From positions 2,751,712 to 2,815,711 of the forward strand of contig NZ_KV440950.1 in the NCBI RefSeq assembly GCF_001636405.1: a DNA stretch of 64,000 bases, given 5' to 3'. The stretch is from Peribacillus frigoritolerans. GTDB lineage: Bacteria; Bacillota; Bacilli; Bacillales; DSM-1321. A program made the translations under genes and the position numbers. Below the pieces are notes generated by a model. It was not told the DNA's origin. It worked only from the letters and a program-made list of their open reading frames with translations, and did not search any database. Below, in pieces: positions 1 through 8,251 of this stretch. Position 1 is the stretch's first letter, and each line of letters begins with the position of its first letter.

Positions 1-215
1 TGATTTCCGGAGCTATATTGAACAATATGGTTTCATCATGGGAATCAGCGAAATATTTCTTTATGGTGAATTTGAAATTGACCGCTTATATTAGCGGAAC
101 GGCTCCGCCAATAGAAGGGATGACTTTACTTTCCTCCGTCATTACTCTGCTCGTTTGGTGGGCGCTTGCTTTAATTGTATCTTTTACAGTATTTACACGG
201 AGGGATGTATACTGA
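1..215 (+). CDS. ABC-2 type transporter permease, C-terminal end (partial)
   Basis: The frame is open to the left edge of the window (first full codon at position 3) and stops with TGA at 213-215, so only about 70 C-terminal residues are visible. It ends with a hydrophobic segment (LLSSVITLLVWWALALIVSF) followed by the short tail TVFTRRDVY. A last membrane helix and a tail with FxxRDV are typical of ABC-2 family permeases of the Bacillus Na+/drug export type. The substrate cannot be told from this fragment. The internal TTG at 18 is not a start because the frame continues upstream. Its ATP-binding partner would be expected just outside the window. Confidence 0.7.
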   Translation, partial: ISGAILNNMVSSWESAKYFFMVNLKLTAYISGTAPPIEGMTLLSSVITLLVWWALALIVSFTVFTRRDVY

Positions 216-549
216 GAAACAGCCTATAGAAATTATAAGTTGTTTCAGTTTGTTGACATAATTCGTTCGGAAGTGTCGCTTTTAAAACAAGACCTGATTA
301 TCCACATGAAATTTTACTTTAGATGAACTGAAACCCTCAATGGATGGAAGAAATTTGCGACACTCCAGCCGAATAACTGGCTAGCCGAGACCCCACAGAC
401 GCCTGCTTCGAGGAGGCTTGGCAGACAGTCGGCGGAAAGGGAGCGGATTTCTATAATCAACTCCACCTTTTCAAAAAAATTGTAGGCTCGCTTTCGAATT
501 TGCCTGCAGTCTGAACAGCCTATATAAATTATAGGTTGTTTTTTATTTT
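216..549 (+). repeat. GC-rich intergenic repeat, copy 1, between duplicated terminator hairpins
   Basis: A hairpin at 216-246 and a second, nearly identical one at 514-540 bracket a 268-bp segment (246-513). The segment ends are imperfect inverted repeats (CAGTTTGTTGACA at the left, TGCCTGCAGTCTG at the right). The GC-rich core (about 350-440) resembles, in reverse orientation, the core of copy 3 near 8280-8370. No credible coding frame is present. Confidence 0.75.
514..549 (+). terminator. Intrinsic terminator downstream of the ABC permease
   Basis: Stem AACAGCCTATA / TATAGGTTGTT (one G-U pair) followed by TTTTTTATTTT. The left-hand duplicate at 216-246 lacks the T-tract, so this copy is the likely working terminator. 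Confidence 0.75.
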
Positions 550-602
550 CTCGTACAGGGTATCCTTTAAAAAACAGTATGTTCAAAATAGGAGGATTAT
601 AA

Positions 603-1439
603 ATGGATGATAATCATTTGAATGAAAAATTCATGCCAATGACTTCAATTTCCAGTGGAGATGTACAGATAATAAATGAGGATATATATTGTCTGTCCGT
701 CCAAATCGTTAATGTAATTTTTGTAGGGTCACCAAAAGATGATAAATGGGTATTGATTGATGCTGGGATGCCGCGTTCAGCAGAGGCAATAAAGAATACT
801 GCTGAAGAAATATACGGACCGCAAAATCCACCTGCTGCAATTATTTTGACACATGGACATTTCGATCACGTTGGTGCACTGATTGAGTTAATGGAGTATT
901 GGGAGGCTCCTGTTTATGCCCACATTAAAGAAATGCCTTATTTAACGGGACAGGAAAATTATCCCGAACCGGATCCAACTGTTGAAGGGGGGATGGTCGC
1001 CAAAATCTCATCGATATTTCCGAATGAGGGAATCAACCTTGATGAAAAAGTTCAGCCATTGCCTGATGATCATAGTGTTCCCGGGCTTCGTGATTGGAAA
1101 TGGGTTCACACCCCAGGCCATTCGAAAGGACATATTTCACTTTTCCGTGAAAGTGACCGAAGTTTGATTGTTGGAGATGCTTTTGTGAATGTCAGGCAAG
1201 ATTCCCTGTACAAGGTTATCACTCAGGAGAAAGAAATAGCAGGACCGCCGCGGTATTTAACAACCGATTGGGAGGCTGCCAAAGAATCGGTACGTCTATT
1301 GGAAAGTCTGAAGCCCGCTGTTGCCATAACAGGGCACGGGTATCCTGTTGAAGGGAAAGAACTGGAAATGGGTTTAGCGAAGCTTGCAAAGGAATTCGAT
1401 TCATTAGCTAAACCGGATCATGGGAAATATGTGGAATGA
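603..1439 (+). CDS. MBL-fold metallo-hydrolase
   Basis: A 278-residue metallo-beta-lactamase superfamily hydrolase. The metal-binding signature THGHFDH lies at residues 83-89 (H84, H86, D88, H89). The later ligands are H173 (TPGHSKGH), D192 (GDAF) and H245 (TGHGYP), so the full di-metal set is present. The architecture fits glyoxalase II-like or lactonase-like cytoplasmic hydrolases; the natural substrate is not predictable. The ATG at 603 follows AGGAGG with good spacing. The gene stands alone between the repeat region and the CBS protein on the same strand, and may be co-transcribed with the latter across an 80-bp gap. Confidence 0.85.
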   Translation: MDDNHLNEKFMPMTSISSGDVQIINEDIYCLSVQIVNVIFVGSPKDDKWVLIDAGMPRSAEAIKNTAEEIYGPQNPPAAIILTHGHFDHVGALIELMEYWEAPVYAHIKEMPYLTGQENYPEPDPTVEGGMVAKISSIFPNEGINLDEKVQPLPDDHSVPGLRDWKWVHTPGHSKGHISLFRESDRSLIVGDAFVNVRQDSLYKVITQEKEIAGPPRYLTTDWEAAKESVRLLESLKPAVAITGHGYPVEGKELEMGLAKLAKEFDSLAKPDHGKYVE

Positions 1440-1519
1440 AGGGTGAACGTGTTTAATGAATAATTTCTCTGCAGAAGTCAAAAATAAACAAGCAACTTAT
1501 GAAAAATGGAGGGATTTCC

Positions 1520-1951
1520 GTGACTAATTTAAGAGATATCATGACAACAGACGTTGACTGTTGCACTGCGGAAGATAATATATATGAAGCAGCAGTCAAA
1601 ATGAAGAATGATGATGTTGGTGTCATTCCTGTATTGGAGAATAACCATTTAATCGGTGTCATTACAGACAGGGATATCGTCATTCGCTGTGTTGCCGAGA
1701 AAAAGCCGAACTCGACTAGAATTACCGATGTCATTTCCACCAATCTTGTAACAGGTACGCCTGATATGTCAGTGGAGGAAGCTGAGGAGTTAATGGCTAC
1801 CGAACAAATCAGAAGGCTCCCTATCATTGAGAATGAAAAGCTGGTCGGTGTCGTTGCATTAGGTGATCTTGCTGTACACCAACAGACAAATTCAATGGCG
1901 GGAGATGCTTTAAGTTCAATTTCCGAAGACAGAGATCAAATTCAGCACTAA
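1520..1951 (+). CDS. yhcV: Tandem CBS-domain protein, YhcV-like
   Basis: A soluble protein of 143 residues made of two CBS motifs (about residues 5-60 and 70-128). It carries the characteristic GVIT-DRDIVIR and VGVVALGDLAV segments ending each repeat. Length and sequence pattern match B. subtilis YhcV. CBS pairs bind adenine nucleotides and act as energy or ligand sensors; no effector domain is fused here. I place the start at GTG 1520 because GGAGGG lies at the right distance upstream; an in-frame ATG at 1499 has no ribosome binding site. A strong terminator follows immediately. Confidence 0.85.
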   Translation: MTNLRDIMTTDVDCCTAEDNIYEAAVKMKNDDVGVIPVLENNHLIGVITDRDIVIRCVAEKKPNSTRITDVISTNLVTGTPDMSVEEAEELMATEQIRRLPIIENEKLVGVVALGDLAVHQQTNSMAGDALSSISEDRDQIQH

Positions 1952-1996
1952 AAACCAAAACTCTGTTAGCTATTGCTAACAGAGTTTTGGTTTTTA
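1952..1996. terminator. Bidirectional intrinsic terminator
   Basis: A near-perfect hairpin of about 19 bp (AAACCAAAACTCTGTTAGC, loop TATT) is flanked by A-runs and T-runs on both sides. It serves the CBS gene (+) and the YuxL-like gene (-), which converge here. Confidence 0.9.
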
Positions 1997-3967
1997 AAGA
2001 TACTTATTGAACCAGCCCTTGATTTCCTCAACATGTTGCAGGCGCATTTTTGGAGATCCGCTTCGCGATACCTCATGAGTTTCATTTGGGAATGAAACAA
2101 GTACGGCTTCTTTATTTTGCCGTTTTAAAGCGACAAAAAATTGCTCGCTCTGTTCAATGGGACAGCGGAAGTCCTTTTCTCCGTGAAGTAAAAGTAAAGG
2201 CGTATCCACATTGGAGACATATTTTAATGGAGAGTGCTGCCATAGTTTTTCAGCAGAGTTAATGATATCGCCGCCAACTTCCCACTCTGTAAAATAATAG
2301 CCAATGTCGCTGACCCCATAAAAACTTAGCCAGTTACTGATACAACGCTGAGACACAGCCGCCTTGAAGCGGTTGGTATGTCCGATGATCCAATTTACCA
2401 TGAATCCTCCATAACTTCCTCCGGATACCCCTAAATCTTCATCGTCTATAAAATCATATGTAGCTAGAACGTGATCGACTCCAGCCACTAAGTCCTTATA
2501 ATCCATGCCTCCATAGTCGCCACGGCAGGCGTTTACGAAGTCCTGGCCATATCCTACACTCCCTCGCGGGTTAGTGAACAATACAGTATACCCTTCATTA
2601 GCCAAGGTCTGGAATTCATGAACATAGGTATTAGCATACATCATATGCGGTCCGCCGTGGATTTCTAAAATGAGCGGATATTTTTGACTACCATTAAAAC
2701 CGTTCGGTCTCATGATCCAGCCGTGAATGGTAAGCCCATCGACTGATGGAAAAGTAATGGGTTCAGCCATGGACAAATGTTTATCCTTCAAAAAAACCTC
2801 ATTAACAAAACTGATTTGTTCCTTATCACCATTGGTAAGGTTATAAGCAAAGAGATCGCCAGGATGAACAGGTGTACTGATGGCCACGACAGCACGGTGG
2901 CTTTCGGGATCTATAGTCAGGCCGTATATATGCTGCGGGTCAAGGATTGATGGATACATAGCTCCTTCAATGGAACCATAATATACTCCGGTATTTCCAT
3001 AATCACTTATTAAAAAGTAAAAACCTTGACTATCGTTTGTCCACAAAATACCTGGGTCGACGGCTCCGATTTGGAAATCCCCTATTGCGGAATCTCCAAT
3101 TTGCACGTCCCATCCGTCGGTCAAACACTGAGTAGTTTGGTCCATGATGGAATATAACCAGATATTTGAAAAGGTGGCACCGGCAAATTCTTTATTATGG
3201 CCAATGAAAGATAGATATTCGCCATTTGGAGACCATTTAGGATCTCTAAAGAAACCTGTACTATCCGTAATTTTCTCTAAAGATTTCGTATCAAGATCCA
3301 TGATGAATATATCTGAAAAAAGTTCATCATCACTTCTTTCTGCATCCCCGCTTATGAATGCAATACGCTGTCCGTCTGGAGACCACGCATTCGGAAGATG
3401 ATCAATATTGTTTTCCGTCAGCAATGTGAATTCTCCTTTAAAAATGTCCGCTATAACAAGCTGCTGATACAACTGATCAAAATAGCCTCTCCCATCCCAT
3501 TTATACTTGATCCGGTCATACCTATTAACTTCTTTGGATAGATCATTTTCCTTGGCCGTATTAAGGTTTTCGCCTTCCTTTAACCCGGTAGAAAGCAGTA
3601 ACTTGGTGGAACAAGGGGACCAAATAGGCTTTGAAGCGCCGTTAACGAAATGGGTGAGCTGGCGAGCTTCCCCGCCAATGCTCCCGATAATGTGGACTTG
3701 TTTTTTTCCTGATCTATCTGATATAAAGGCGATATGCTTGCCGTCGGGGGACCAGGCTGGTGATGTATCACGATTATCCCCAAACGTCCATTGCTTTGTT
3801 TCATTCGTAATCAGGCTGAACATAAACAGATTGGAAATGTATTTTTCCGTTTTTTCATCTATTCTGGTTTGGACATAAACCGCCATGCTGCCATCCGGTG
3901 ATAGCTTTGGATCGGTTACTGATTTCAAGTGAAATAAGTCTCTTGCTGTTATACCTATTTTGTTCAT
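1994..3967 (-). CDS. yuxL: S9 family prolyl oligopeptidase-type peptidase, YuxL-like
   Basis: A 657-residue serine peptidase, the same length as B. subtilis YuxL. The N-terminal two thirds are a WD40/TolB-like beta-propeller with repeated SPDG motifs. The C-terminal alpha/beta hydrolase domain has the nucleophile motif GGSYGGF (S518), acid D599 (HGEKDFRCP) and H631 (NETHEV), so the catalytic triad looks intact. Family members act on acylated or short peptides in the cytoplasm. I chose the ATG at 3967, behind GAAAGGGTG, rather than an in-frame ATG 27 codons upstream that has no ribosome binding site and lengthens the protein beyond the family norm. Confidence 0.9.
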   Translation of the reverse strand: MNKIGITARDLFHLKSVTDPKLSPDGSMAVYVQTRIDEKTEKYISNLFMFSLITNETKQWTFGDNRDTSPAWSPDGKHIAFISDRSGKKQVHIIGSIGGEARQLTHFVNGASKPIWSPCSTKLLLSTGLKEGENLNTAKENDLSKEVNRYDRIKYKWDGRGYFDQLYQQLVIADIFKGEFTLLTENNIDHLPNAWSPDGQRIAFISGDAERSDDELFSDIFIMDLDTKSLEKITDSTGFFRDPKWSPNGEYLSFIGHNKEFAGATFSNIWLYSIMDQTTQCLTDGWDVQIGDSAIGDFQIGAVDPGILWTNDSQGFYFLISDYGNTGVYYGSIEGAMYPSILDPQHIYGLTIDPESHRAVVAISTPVHPGDLFAYNLTNGDKEQISFVNEVFLKDKHLSMAEPITFPSVDGLTIHGWIMRPNGFNGSQKYPLILEIHGGPHMMYANTYVHEFQTLANEGYTVLFTNPRGSVGYGQDFVNACRGDYGGMDYKDLVAGVDHVLATYDFIDDEDLGVSGGSYGGFMVNWIIGHTNRFKAAVSQRCISNWLSFYGVSDIGYYFTEWEVGGDIINSAEKLWQHSPLKYVSNVDTPLLLLHGEKDFRCPIEQSEQFFVALKRQNKEAVLVSFPNETHEVSRSGSPKMRLQHVEEIKGWFNKYL

Positions 3968-4075
3968 CCTTTTCACCCTTTCATTTCTCATAGTTATGTA
4001 TTTCGCTAAAGAGAAATAAAATCCTTTAGTAAATGGTAAACGCGCCATGTTTATTTATCAAGGACGAAAGAAATG

Positions 4076-4112
4076 AAAATAATCCGGCCTTTTTATCAGG
4101 TCGGATTATCTG
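4076..4112 (-). terminator. Intrinsic terminator of the DUF2680 gene
   Basis: A stem of 8-9 bp (AATCCGGCC / GGTCGGATT) followed on the minus strand by ATTTTCATTTC. It lies just past the end of the DUF2680 gene. Confidence 0.6.
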
Positions 4113-4135
4113 GATATATCGGCAAAAACTTACAA

Positions 4136-4456
4136 TTACTTATGCATATGTCCTGCATGCGGACGGTGCGGCGGTATTTGGAAATTATGTTCTTCCATCA
4201 TTTTATAATGTTTTTCAAAATGTGAAACCATTTTATCGGCTTCTTCTTTCGAAAGCGCGCCATACTCAACATATTTTTCGATCAATCTCTTTTTGTCAGC
4301 GAGTATTTGTTTTTGGATCTTAGCGATTTCCGATTTTTGAGCATCAGTGAATTGTACACTTTCAGTCTTTGCTTTATTTTCCTGTGCAACCGGATGATTA
4401 AGGTTGACTAGGAATAGGGAACAAGCTGTTAAACAGATGACGAAAAACTTTTTCAT
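4136..4456 (-). CDS. DUF2680 (YckD-like) secreted protein
   Basis: A protein of 106 residues with an N-terminal signal peptide: MKKFF, then a hydrophobic stretch, with possible cleavage after PVAQ around residue 25. A charged helical domain follows (FTDAQKSEIAKIQKQILADKK...LSKEEADKMVSHFEKHYKMMEEH), then a His/Pro-rich tail (HRPHAGHMHK). The SKEEADKM pattern is typical of the DUF2680/YckD family of exported Bacillus proteins of unknown function. The His-rich tail could bind metal, but that is only inference. AAGGAG lies 11 bases before the ATG. Confidence 0.75.
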   Translation of the reverse strand: MKKFFVICLTACSLFLVNLNHPVAQENKAKTESVQFTDAQKSEIAKIQKQILADKKRLIEKYVEYGALSKEEADKMVSHFEKHYKMMEEHNFQIPPHRPHAGHMHK

Positions 4457-4621
4457 GAATGAACGACTCCTTCTTTTTAATGATTTTTTCTGCCTAATTG
4501 TAGAACCTTTAAAAACCTGAAAGTCTCTTCCTAATGGTGAATGATAATCAATATGGAAGATTCCTTATTTCTTTATTATCATTTACAGCATTTACAGTTT
4601 TATGTAAAAAATAAGGGGGAG

Positions 4622-4646
4622 GTTTGTTAGAGAAAGATATGGGTAT
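4622..4646 (+). promoter_or_regulatory. Sigma-B-type promoter upstream of the small membrane protein gene
   Basis: GTTTGT (4622-4627), a 13-base spacer, then GGGTAT (4641-4646). This matches the general-stress sigma-B consensus GTTTaa-N12-14-GGGtAt. It lies about 80 bases upstream of the ATG at 4724. Confidence 0.6.
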
Positions 4647-4723
4647 TTTAAATGTAAGTGAAAATATTGTTGTAACTTCTTATTAATAAAAAGTCCTTTA
4701 AAAGGGAAGAAAGGGGGATTATC

Positions 4724-4870
4724 ATGATTTGGACGATTATTGGTGTAATAATATTATTATGGGTTCTTGGTTTAGTCTTCAAAGTGGCTGCAGGCTTTAT
4801 ACATATCTTGCTTATCATCGCGGTCATTCTCATTTTGGTTAAGGTTTTTAAGGGAAGGAATCGAATGTAG
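4724..4870 (+). CDS. Small membrane protein, lmo0937/DUF5670-like
   Basis: A 48-residue protein, MIWTIIGVIILLWVLGLVFK..., nearly all hydrophobic with two membrane segments and a basic tail (KVFKGRNRM). Length and composition match the lmo0937 family of small Firmicutes membrane proteins, whose Listeria namesake is a sigma-B regulon member; a sigma-B-like promoter lies upstream here too. A strong ribosome binding site (AAGGGGG) precedes the ATG by 7 bases. Function is unknown. A reverse-strand frame overlapping it looks spurious. Confidence 0.75.
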   Translation: MIWTIIGVIILLWVLGLVFKVAAGFIHILLIIAVILILVKVFKGRNRM

Positions 4871-4920
4871 AGGTGTATTGAATGACTGACCTGGAAAAGC
4901 TTTTAAATAACAATGTAAAA

Positions 4921-5104
4921 GGCGGCCTGGTGAATAGGTCGCCTAAAATTGTAGACAATTTGATCTCCACTCCAGGCACTCGCTTTCCGCGGGCGGTCCT
5001 TTTCCGGCAGGAGTCTCGAACACCCGCTCCTATCAACTTTGTTTTAAAATTCAGATATAACCCCTTTTGTCTACAAACTGAGGCGCCCTGGTGAACAGGG
5101 CGCC
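4921..5104 (+). repeat. GC-rich intergenic repeat, copy 2, between duplicated hairpins
   Basis: Two 23-bp hairpins (4921-4943 and 5082-5104) are identical at 20 of 23 positions; the differences keep the stem paired. They bracket a 138-bp element (4944-5081) whose ends are inverted repeats: TTGTAGACAATTTG at the left and TTTTGTCTACAAACTG at the right. The core reads CACTCGCTTTCCGCGGGCGG and then GGCAGGAGTCTCG, shared with copies 4-6. Confidence 0.8.
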
Positions 5105-5110
5105 TTTTAA
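5082..5110 (+). terminator. Intrinsic terminator at the right end of repeat copy 2
   Basis: A perfect 9-bp GC stem (GGCGCCCTG / CAGGGCGCC) followed by TTTTAATT on the plus strand. It would end transcripts from the small membrane protein gene. Confidence 0.65.
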
Positions 5111-5122
5111 TTCAGTAAACTG

Positions 5123-6040
5123 TCAATCATAAGGAAGTGGATGGCCTAACAATCTCTTATGAATCCATATCGCTGACTGGGTGCCATCTCCCATGGAAAT
5201 GGTGACTTGTTCGGAATGGGCAACGAGGTCGCCGCCTGCCCAGACTCCTTTAATATTCGTTTCTTTAGTCCGGGGATGAACCACGACATGATTGTTTTCA
5301 TTGACCTGCACACCCAATTGTAAGGCTAGGCCATTATTAAGCTTGTTCCCTTTAAACGCCGTAAATGCCTTTTCAGCTCTGATAATTTTACCAGATATTA
5401 ATTCTATGCCCGTTAACTCCTGATTGGCATCGACATGAACCTCACAAACTTCCTCTTCAATTACGGGAATGTGATTTGCCGTTAACTTTTCTCTATACTC
5501 ATCATCAATTTTAGATTTCAAATGGTTTACGTAAATGATATCTTTTGACCAATATAATAGAGTAAGCGCCATGCCTGCACCCGTATTTCCGCCACCAAGA
5601 ACAACGGTTTGCTTATCCATGATCTCATACCCATCACAGTCAGGGCATATATATGTGGATGTCCCAAGAGTTGAATGGATGTTTTTGATTGGAGGAATGT
5701 TATCGGTAATGCCAGTACCAAGAAAAATCATTTTTGCTTGATATTCCCTGTCATTTTTAGTTTGGATAAAAAACTTGTCCTGCTTTTTTTCTAGAGATGT
5801 CACGGTATCATCCGTGAATTCGACACCGAATTTTTCAGCGTGCTGCCTGCCAAGCGTCCTTAATTGTTTCCCGCTTACCCCGTCTGGCCACCCAAGAATG
5901 TTATGGTATGCCTTGGCAATGGAGGAGCGGCCTTGAGCAGAATCAATGACGATAATATCATGTTTATATCTTCCTAGCTGGATGGCTGCCTGAATCCCGG
6001 CTATACCTCCACCAATAATAATGCAATCTGCTTGTTTCAT
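5123..6040 (-). CDS. NAD(P)/FAD-dependent oxidoreductase, thioredoxin-reductase-like
   Basis: A 305-residue flavoprotein. The FAD-binding GGGIAG motif lies near the N-terminus. A central CPDCDGYE motif sits where thioredoxin reductase has its redox CxxC, followed by an NAD(P)-binding GGGNTG. The C-terminal GVWAGGDL segment is the second FAD-contact motif. The CPDC pair implies a redox-active disulfide, but the natural partner may not be thioredoxin. The ATG at 6040 is preceded by GGCGGTG. The adjacent HxlR-type regulator on the same strand suggests redox-responsive control. Confidence 0.8.
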   Translation of the reverse strand: MKQADCIIIGGGIAGIQAAIQLGRYKHDIIVIDSAQGRSSIAKAYHNILGWPDGVSGKQLRTLGRQHAEKFGVEFTDDTVTSLEKKQDKFFIQTKNDREYQAKMIFLGTGITDNIPPIKNIHSTLGTSTYICPDCDGYEIMDKQTVVLGGGNTGAGMALTLLYWSKDIIYVNHLKSKIDDEYREKLTANHIPVIEEEVCEVHVDANQELTGIELISGKIIRAEKAFTAFKGNKLNNGLALQLGVQVNENNHVVVHPRTKETNIKGVWAGGDLVAHSEQVTISMGDGTQSAIWIHKRLLGHPLPYD

Positions 6041-6121
6041 GAATTCACCGCCCATAAATTTGGAATAAACCTAGTGTTATTCTATCTGTAAAAAATATAC
6101 CACTAGTCGCTGGAGCTTAAA

Positions 6122-6162
6122 CAAAAAAAGGAGGAAGTCCGCATTTGGCAGATCTTCCTCCC
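6122..6162 (-). terminator. Intrinsic terminator of the HxlR-type regulator gene
   Basis: Stem GGAGGAAG / CTTCCTCC (6130-6161) followed on the minus strand by TTTTTTTG. Confidence 0.75.
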
Positions 6163-6178
6163 TTATCTTTAGCCTATA

Positions 6179-6505
6179 TCATTGATTCTGTATTGGGTCG
6201 AGCCATTCTTGTGCCCAATTTTGAATTTCGTTCATAACCGGTGCAAGGGCCTTGCCTTTTTCAGTTAAAGAATATTCAATCCTGACCGGTGTCTCTGGAT
6301 ATACGTCCCTTTTAACAATACCTTCAATTTCCAAGTCCTTTAAACGTTCAGAAAGAATCCTGCCGCTTATCGGGAATGCAGATTCAATATTACAAAACCG
6401 TTGAGGGCCATTAAGTAATTGATTGACAATCAATCCAGTCCAGCGTTTACTCAAGATTTGCATTCCTTTTTCAAATCGTGGACAAAGTGTCGTATTATTC
6501 ATCAT
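6179..6505 (-). CDS. HxlR family winged-helix transcriptional regulator
   Basis: A 108-residue DNA-binding protein with the family layout: a Cys-Pro-Arg near the start (TLCPRFEKGM), SKRWTGLIVNQLLNGPQRFCNI (winged-helix entry), ISGRILSERLKDLEIEGIVKRDVYPETPVRIEYSLTEKG (recognition helix and wing). HxlR proteins often sense electrophiles or thiol stress through the N-terminal cysteine. The two tandem ATGs at 6505 and 6502 are both close to GAGGTG; the second has the better spacing. It lies upstream of the disulfide-type oxidoreductase gene on the same strand (gap about 140 bp with a terminator between), which is its most plausible target. Confidence 0.85.
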   Translation of the reverse strand: MMNNTTLCPRFEKGMQILSKRWTGLIVNQLLNGPQRFCNIESAFPISGRILSERLKDLEIEGIVKRDVYPETPVRIEYSLTEKGKALAPVMNEIQNWAQEWLDPIQNQ

Positions 6506-6765
6506 ATCACCTCATTATTAATATATTATAATGCATTTACCTCATATGTAACAACTTTACCGAAAATTATTTAGTTACTAGAGATGTTATAGTATAAGAA
6601 ATTCACGAGCTTACTTTAAGTATCATGAAAAGGATTCCGCCTCGGATTTGCCACATTTTAAAAAAAAGCGTGCTTTTAAAAATGTGTTGTTTAGAGATAC
6701 CATGAAAAATATGTTATTTTAATATTGAAGTCAAAGTTTTGCAAATGGAAGGATCCGTGGGAAAG

Positions 6766-7845
6766 ATGAGTGAGTTACTGCAAGAGGCCGTATCCTTTAT
6801 CAGGACAAGTTATCCGGAATTATTGAAAACGGAAGAGGACATAAATGGCAGGATCGAACAAATTAAAAAGGAAATAAATGAAACAGGCAGATATGAACAT
6901 ACATATGAAGAATTGGTATATGGTGCTAAAGTAGCTTGGCGAAATAGCAATCGTTGCATTGGTCGCTTTTTTTGGGAATCACTAAGGGTGATTGATAAAA
7001 GAATGATTCAAAGCGAGGAACAAATTGTATCGGCCCTCTTCGAACATATCGAATATGCTACGAATAATGGGAATATCAGACCGGTGATTACAATTTTCAA
7101 ACAGAAAGATCATGATCGAAAAGTGGATATTTGGAATCATCAACTTATTCGTTATGCAGGATATGAGACGGAACATGGAGTAATCGGCGATTCAAGTTCA
7201 ATCGAATTCACCAAGCGATGTATGGCATTAGGGTGGGAAGCGAAATTCGGACCTTTCGATATATTACCCCTTGTAGTCCAAGTGAACGGAAAAACCGCTA
7301 GTTTTCATGATATACCTGAAAGCCTCGTTAAAGAGGTTCAAATCACCCACCCTGAACTGACATGGTTCGAAGATCTTAAACTAAAATGGTACGCAGTTCC
7401 AATCATATCTGGTATGAGGCTGGAAATTGGCGGTATTACTTATTCAGCTGCACCATTTAATGGGTGGTACATGGGAACGGAAATCGGTGCGAGGAATCTT
7501 GCTGATGAAGAACGCTACAATATGCTGCCGGCAATCGGGGAGAGGATGGGCCTGGATATTAAACGTGATTCGAGTTTATGGAAAGATCGAGCCCTTATCG
7601 AACTGAATGAAGCAGTCCTTCATTCGTATAAAAAACACGGAGTCAGCATTGTTGATCACCATACAGCAGCTAAGCAATTCAAGAAATTCGAAGAAAAAGA
7701 AGCCTCATATGACCGGAAAGTAACGGGGGATTGGACCTGGTTAATTCCACCGGTGTCACCAGCCACGACCCATGTTTTCCATCAGCCATATAACAATGAA
7801 ATAATGAAACCTAATTTCTTTTATCAAATTCCTCCATATAAATAA
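6766..7845 (+). CDS. nos: Nitric oxide synthase oxygenase
   Basis: A bacterial NOS of 359 residues: the oxygenase domain only, which depends on cellular reductases to make NO from L-arginine. The heme-thiolate cysteine is C64 in [10 protein letters not shown]. The arginine-binding glutamate is E239 in [15 protein letters not shown], and the C-terminal [11 protein letters not shown] block is present. Similarity to B. subtilis Nos (363 aa) runs over the full length. The start is uncertain: ATG 6766 best matches the family length, while GTG 6757 and TTG 6739 are in frame. AAGGA at about 6749-6753 is the only ribosome binding site candidate. Confidence 0.95.
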   Translation: MSELLQEAVSFIRTSYPELLKTEEDINGRIEQIKKEINETGRYEHTYEELVYGAKVAWRNSNRCIGRFFWESLRVIDKRMIQSEEQIVSALFEHIEYATNNGNIRPVITIFKQKDHDRKVDIWNHQLIRYAGYETEHGVIGDSSSIEFTKRCMALGWEAKFGPFDILPLVVQVNGKTASFHDIPESLVKEVQITHPELTWFEDLKLKWYAVPIISGMRLEIGGITYSAAPFNGWYMGTEIGARNLADEERYNMLPAIGERMGLDIKRDSSLWKDRALIELNEAVLHSYKKHGVSIVDHHTAAKQFKKFEEKEASYDRKVTGDWTWLIPPVSPATTHVFHQPYNNEIMKPNFFYQIPPYK

Positions 7846-7847
7846 AG

Positions 7848-7872
7848 GTTTACATGAACTGGCGGCGGGTAT
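7848..7872 (+). promoter_or_regulatory. Sigma-B-type promoter upstream of the 7908 gene
   Basis: GTTTAC (7848-7853), 13-base spacer, GGGTAT (7867-7872): an excellent sigma-B match. It starts three bases after the nos stop codon and lies about 35 bases before the next ATG. Confidence 0.65.
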
Positions 7873-7907
7873 ATATATAGCAAGCCAAATAAATAAGGGG
7901 GAAGGTA

Positions 7908-8180
7908 ATGATGGCATTAGGAAGAAACGCAGTATTACTAGGAGTCGGAGTTGCCGGAGTCTCATTTTTATCGAATAAAACAAACAGAGGAAAAGTGAAG
8001 GACATGTGGTCCAATGCAAAAGCAAAAACGGTAGGCTTTTGGAATAGGACGGCTTCAGAGTTGGATCCTGTAATTGAAAAGGCGGGTCACCCTGATCCAT
8101 ATGATCATGATGACAATAAAATGGTGGACGAAGGCGCCATGTACGGTGTTCACTATTATAATAATGCAAAGCATGGATAA
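7908..8180 (+). CDS. Small stress-type protein of unknown function
   Basis: A protein of 90 residues (89 from the second ATG). It has a hydrophobic Gly/Val-rich N-terminus (AVLLGVGVAGVSFL), then a basic segment (NKTNRGKVKDMWSNAKAKTVGFWNRT) and an acidic, Tyr/His-rich tail ending GVHYYNNAKHG. The N-terminal half resembles small YtxH-type membrane-anchored stress proteins, but I do not recognise the family. GGGGGAAGG precedes the two tandem ATGs. A sigma-B-like promoter directly upstream suggests general-stress induction. Confidence 0.7.
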   Translation: MMALGRNAVLLGVGVAGVSFLSNKTNRGKVKDMWSNAKAKTVGFWNRTASELDPVIEKAGHPDPYDHDDNKMVDEGAMYGVHYYNNAKHG

Positions 8181-8211
8181 AGCAAATCGCTTGGGAGTAC
8201 CCAAGTGTCAG

Positions 8212-8251
8212 ACTGTAGACAAACTTGTTTAGTTTGTCTGCAGTTTTTTTT
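8212..8251 (+). terminator. Intrinsic terminator after the 7908 gene
   Basis: Stem ACTGTAGACAAAC / GTTTGTCTGCAGT with a 7-base loop and eight T residues. The same hairpin type recurs after cls at 31041-31088. Confidence 0.85.

Noticed and set aside
314..586. A 90-codon minus-strand frame over repeat copy 1
   Set aside because: It runs through a repeat and a terminator and shows no coding character.
4540..4560. Fur-box-like sequence GAATGATAATCAATATGG
   Set aside because: Only one half matches the Fur consensus well and neighbouring genes have no iron-related role.
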